In this document: positions 5,334 to 7,256 of the stretch, piece by piece
Layout of the letters: every line of letters starts with the position of its first letter
How positions within the stretch are numbered: the stretch's first letter is position 1
Assembly (NCBI GenBank): GCA_029940245.1
Contig: JAOZRF010000135.1
Location: forward strand, 1 to 7,256
Origin: Desulfobacula sp.
Lineage (GTDB): Bacteria; Desulfobacterota; Desulfobacteria; Desulfobacterales; Desulfobacteraceae
Direction of reading: 5' to 3'
DNA: 7,256 nt
Made by a program: the position numbers and the translations under genes
The notes under the pieces: model-generated
Databases searched by the model: none
What the model saw: only the letters and a program-made list of their open reading frames with translations
What the model was told of the DNA's origin: nothing

Positions 5334-6337
5334 AAGCCGCTCTTGTGCTATCTTTTGACAGCAATTCATTACAACAGCAGGCCCATGAAATCAACGCAAT
5401 GCTGAACCATACTGGGACACAATTTTCCAATGTAGAGTTGTGGCTGTTTTACAAGGATCGAAAACCTGAATTTTCCCCTGAAATCTTTTGTCCTCTGTCA
5501 GGCATCAAACTGATACAGGTGGAATATGTTCATTTACCGGAATCTTATCTGGACTTGCTGGTAGCGTTAATGGGTCAATGTCCAATGGATTTGTTATTGT
5601 TTACAAGTGATGGATTGGGCCAAGAGCTTGCAACTCGTCTGGCATATCGCCTGAATGGCAGCTCGGCTCTTAAGGTTGAAGACTGCAGGTTGATACGGGA
5701 TACGCTTGAGGTGATAAAACCCGTTTATGGAAACAATCTTTCGGCACGATTTGTTTTAAAATCTTCCCCCTATTGCCTGTCCGTGGCAAAGCAACCATTC
5801 CATCCGGTAAAGATGATCTTGATGGAACTTTTAAAAATAAAAACGATTTTATTGAATCAGACTCAACCCTGGTGGGTAAAAGAGCATCTGACAATTTTGG
5901 ATCCTCCAAAAACAGGACTTTCAAATACAGATCTGGTGCTTGTGGTGGGCCAGGGAGCAGGCAATAAGAAAACCGTGGATGTTTTAAAGGGCATTGCAGA
6001 CACCATTGGTGCAGAAATTGGTGGCAGCCGTCCCGCCGTGATGAATGCCTGGATTGATATAAACCGGTTGATCGGCGCATCAGGGTTGATCATCTCCCCA
6101 AAGCTCTGCATTGCAGCGGGTGTGTCCGGTACTGGTGTTTTTAGTGTGGGGATTAAAAACAGTAGATTTATTGTGGCAATCAATATTGACAGCAAGGCCC
6201 CGATTTTTCAAATTGCAGATGTCGGCATTGTTGGTGACCTTGCGACTATCCTTTTAGAATTGGAAAAGGTGATCCTGACCGACAAAAACAAAAAACAGGT
6301 TCATCATATTGTTGAATCAAGGATTGAAACACAATGA
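5330..6337 (+). CDS. etfA: Electron transfer flavoprotein, alpha subunit (divergent FAD site)
   Basis: This is a 335-residue EtfA. The N-terminal domain (to about residue 190) keeps the ELATRLAYRL segment (99-108), and KPVYGNN at 130-136. The C-terminal FAD domain has VVGQGAGNKK (205-214), GAEIGGSRPAV (227-237), SPKLCIAAGVSG (256-267), AINIDSKAPIF (283-293) and VGD (301-303). The conserved Arg of the SR motif is R234. Two flavin-contacting motifs differ from canonical EtfA: QTG has become ASG (250-252), and the QH of GISGAIQH is VF (V270, F271). The His that sits near the flavin O2/N1 in human ETF (His286) is thus absent. There is no Cys-rich ferredoxin domain, unlike the LctC of Acetobacterium. 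The start overlaps the etfB stop, with AGAGG eight bases upstream; the stop overlaps the next gene. The fold assignment is secure; altered flavin potential is inference. Confidence 0.92.
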   Translation: MKAALVLSFDSNSLQQQAHEINAMLNHTGTQFSNVELWLFYKDRKPEFSPEIFCPLSGIKLIQVEYVHLPESYLDLLVALMGQCPMDLLLFTSDGLGQELATRLAYRLNGSSALKVEDCRLIRDTLEVIKPVYGNNLSARFVLKSSPYCLSVAKQPFHPVKMILMELLKIKTILLNQTQPWWVKEHLTILDPPKTGLSNTDLVLVVGQGAGNKKTVDVLKGIADTIGAEIGGSRPAVMNAWIDINRLIGASGLIISPKLCIAAGVSGTGVFSVGIKNSRFIVAINIDSKAPIFQIADVGIVGDLATILLELEKVILTDKNKKQVHHIVESRIETQ

Positions 6338-7256
6338 AAACAAAAAAATTGTGCGATTTAATTCAACCATTACAGGAACGGCACCATGACTATTTAAAAG
6401 ATGAGTCCCGAACCTCTGGAAAGGCTGAGACCATCTCTTTTCCGGAAAACGAAAAACAGGTCCAGGCCATTGTAAAAACCCTGCTGGAACAAAAAAAACC
6501 CATTACCGTGCAGGGCAGCAGAACTGGAATTGTGGGCGGAGCCGTACCCGTGTGCGGTCATATTTTAAATCTGTCAAAAATGACAAGGGTGACAGGCCTG
6601 GAAATGGATCAGGAGGGTAAATTTTTAATCCGTGTCCAGCCGGGTATGTGTTTATCAGAGCTTGATCAACAGCTTTATAAAAAAGATTTTTACTGTGATG
6701 GATGGGATAAGGATTCTCTTAAAGCTCTGGAAGCCTTTAAAAAATCACCAAGACAGTTCTGGCCGCCTGATCCATCGGAAAAATCAGCATCCATTGGCGG
6801 CATTGCCGCCAACAACAGCCGGGGCATCTGCGCCCTTTATTATGGGCCTGCAAGTTTACATATAAAAAGTATTCGCGTGGTTGATGCCAATGGAGAAATT
6901 CATTCAATCACGCGAGACCAATATGTTTTTTCACAAGGGGTCTGCCCTTTACCGGGGGGCAATGAAATTCAAGTGGGTCAGACAAATCTTCAAAGGGAAT
7001 CTTCAGATAACCTTATGGATATGTACGACCTTTTGGATCTATACCTTGGCAGCGAAGGCATGTTAGGCGTGATAACCGAGTTGACCTTGTCCCTGCAAGC
7101 GCTGCCCGGAGAATTGTGGGGTATTGTTTTTTTCTTTAAGGCCCAGTCCCGGGCTGTTAAGTTTATTCAAGCGGTTGATCCCCGGAAAAATTGGCAGGAA
7201 AAGCAAAAACCACAAAAACAAAAAACAGCACCGGACACTGCCATCGTGGCCATTGA
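6334..7256 (+). CDS. FAD-linked oxidase, GlcD/D-lactate dehydrogenase-like (3' end beyond window)
   Basis: The frame is open from the ATG at 6334 (ATGA overlap with the etfA stop; AAGGA ten bases upstream) to the right edge, giving 307 codons without a stop. It is a PCMH-type FAD enzyme of the GlcD family, whose members oxidise 2-hydroxyacids such as glycolate or D-lactate. The first FAD loop is PITVQGSRTGIVGG (around residues 56-69). PPDPSEKSASIGGIAANNSRG (about 148-168) matches the GlcD pyrophosphate-binding block, and YLGSEGMLGVITE the third. Before that last block a hydrophilic insert of about 20-30 residues is present, and a Lys/Gln-rich stretch (KQKPQKQK) follows later. The family is normally about 450-550 residues, so 150 or more are missing. 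Its position directly after etfBA matches lctD in the lctBCD lactate dehydrogenase/ETF operon. It is only distantly similar to the AGPS-like oxidase upstream. The substrate is not determined. Confidence 0.88.
   Translation, partial: MKTKKLCDLIQPLQERHHDYLKDESRTSGKAETISFPENEKQVQAIVKTLLEQKKPITVQGSRTGIVGGAVPVCGHILNLSKMTRVTGLEMDQEGKFLIRVQPGMCLSELDQQLYKKDFYCDGWDKDSLKALEAFKKSPRQFWPPDPSEKSASIGGIAANNSRGICALYYGPASLHIKSIRVVDANGEIHSITRDQYVFSQGVCPLPGGNEIQVGQTNLQRESSDNLMDMYDLLDLYLGSEGMLGVITELTLSLQALPGELWGIVFFFKAQSRAVKFIQAVDPRKNWQEKQKPQKQKTAPDTAIVAI

Noticed and set aside
5330..6337. Ferredoxin-type Cys cluster in EtfA, as in the LctC/EtfA of bifurcating lactate dehydrogenase
   Set aside because: Only three scattered Cys before residue 150 and none in a CxxCxxC pattern; the N-terminus starts directly with the ETF fold.
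6632..7066. Short alternative-frame ORFs within the last gene
   Set aside because: The overlapping frame starting at 6334 carries the GlcD-type FAD motifs without a stop, so these are shadows.

Overview
The window looks like part of a chromosome from an anaerobic Desulfobacterota-type bacterium (Desulfobacter/Desulfobacula-like). This is inferred from the moderate, A+T-leaning base composition and from a catabolic cluster of FAD-linked oxidases with their own electron-transfer flavoprotein (ETF). The taxonomic call is tentative because there is no rRNA or other marker gene.

Layout. Bases 1-274 (minus strand) carry a headless piece of a peptidoglycan glycosyltransferase (GT51) domain with no start and no catalytic N-terminal part; it runs off the left edge. 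Directly next to it, 287-1840 (minus) is an intact FGGY-family sugar/polyol kinase with a TTG start. Bases 1841-2131 are a divergent control region holding a possible sigma-54 promoter, four tandem heptamers and two hairpins. A plus-strand run follows: an SDR dehydrogenase (2132-2908), a FAD oxidase of the alkyldihydroxyacetonephosphate synthase (AGPS) type (2941-4401), a 107-bp spacer with two related CUUG-loop hairpins, ETF beta (4509-5333), ETF alpha (5330-6337), and a second, GlcD/lactate-dehydrogenase-like FAD oxidase (6334 to the right edge, incomplete). The last three genes are joined by ATGA overlaps.

How the genes may work together. EtfB, EtfA and a GlcD-type flavoenzyme in this order match the lctBCD arrangement of the Acetobacterium lactate dehydrogenase/ETF complex. 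The simplest model is a 2-hydroxyacid (or similar) oxidase that passes electrons to its own ETF. The SDR, the AGPS-like enzyme and the FGGY kinase would act on the same or a linked carbon substrate. The substrate cannot be read from the sequence; a sugar-acid/polyol oxidation route and an alkyl-glycerol (ether lipid) route both fit some of the genes.

Most notable points: an AGPS-like enzyme with its active-site residues kept but placed in an ETF operon; an EtfA that lacks the flavin-contacting His of canonical ETFs; and a paired hairpin family with compensatory base changes, one copy of which contains the etfB ribosome binding site.
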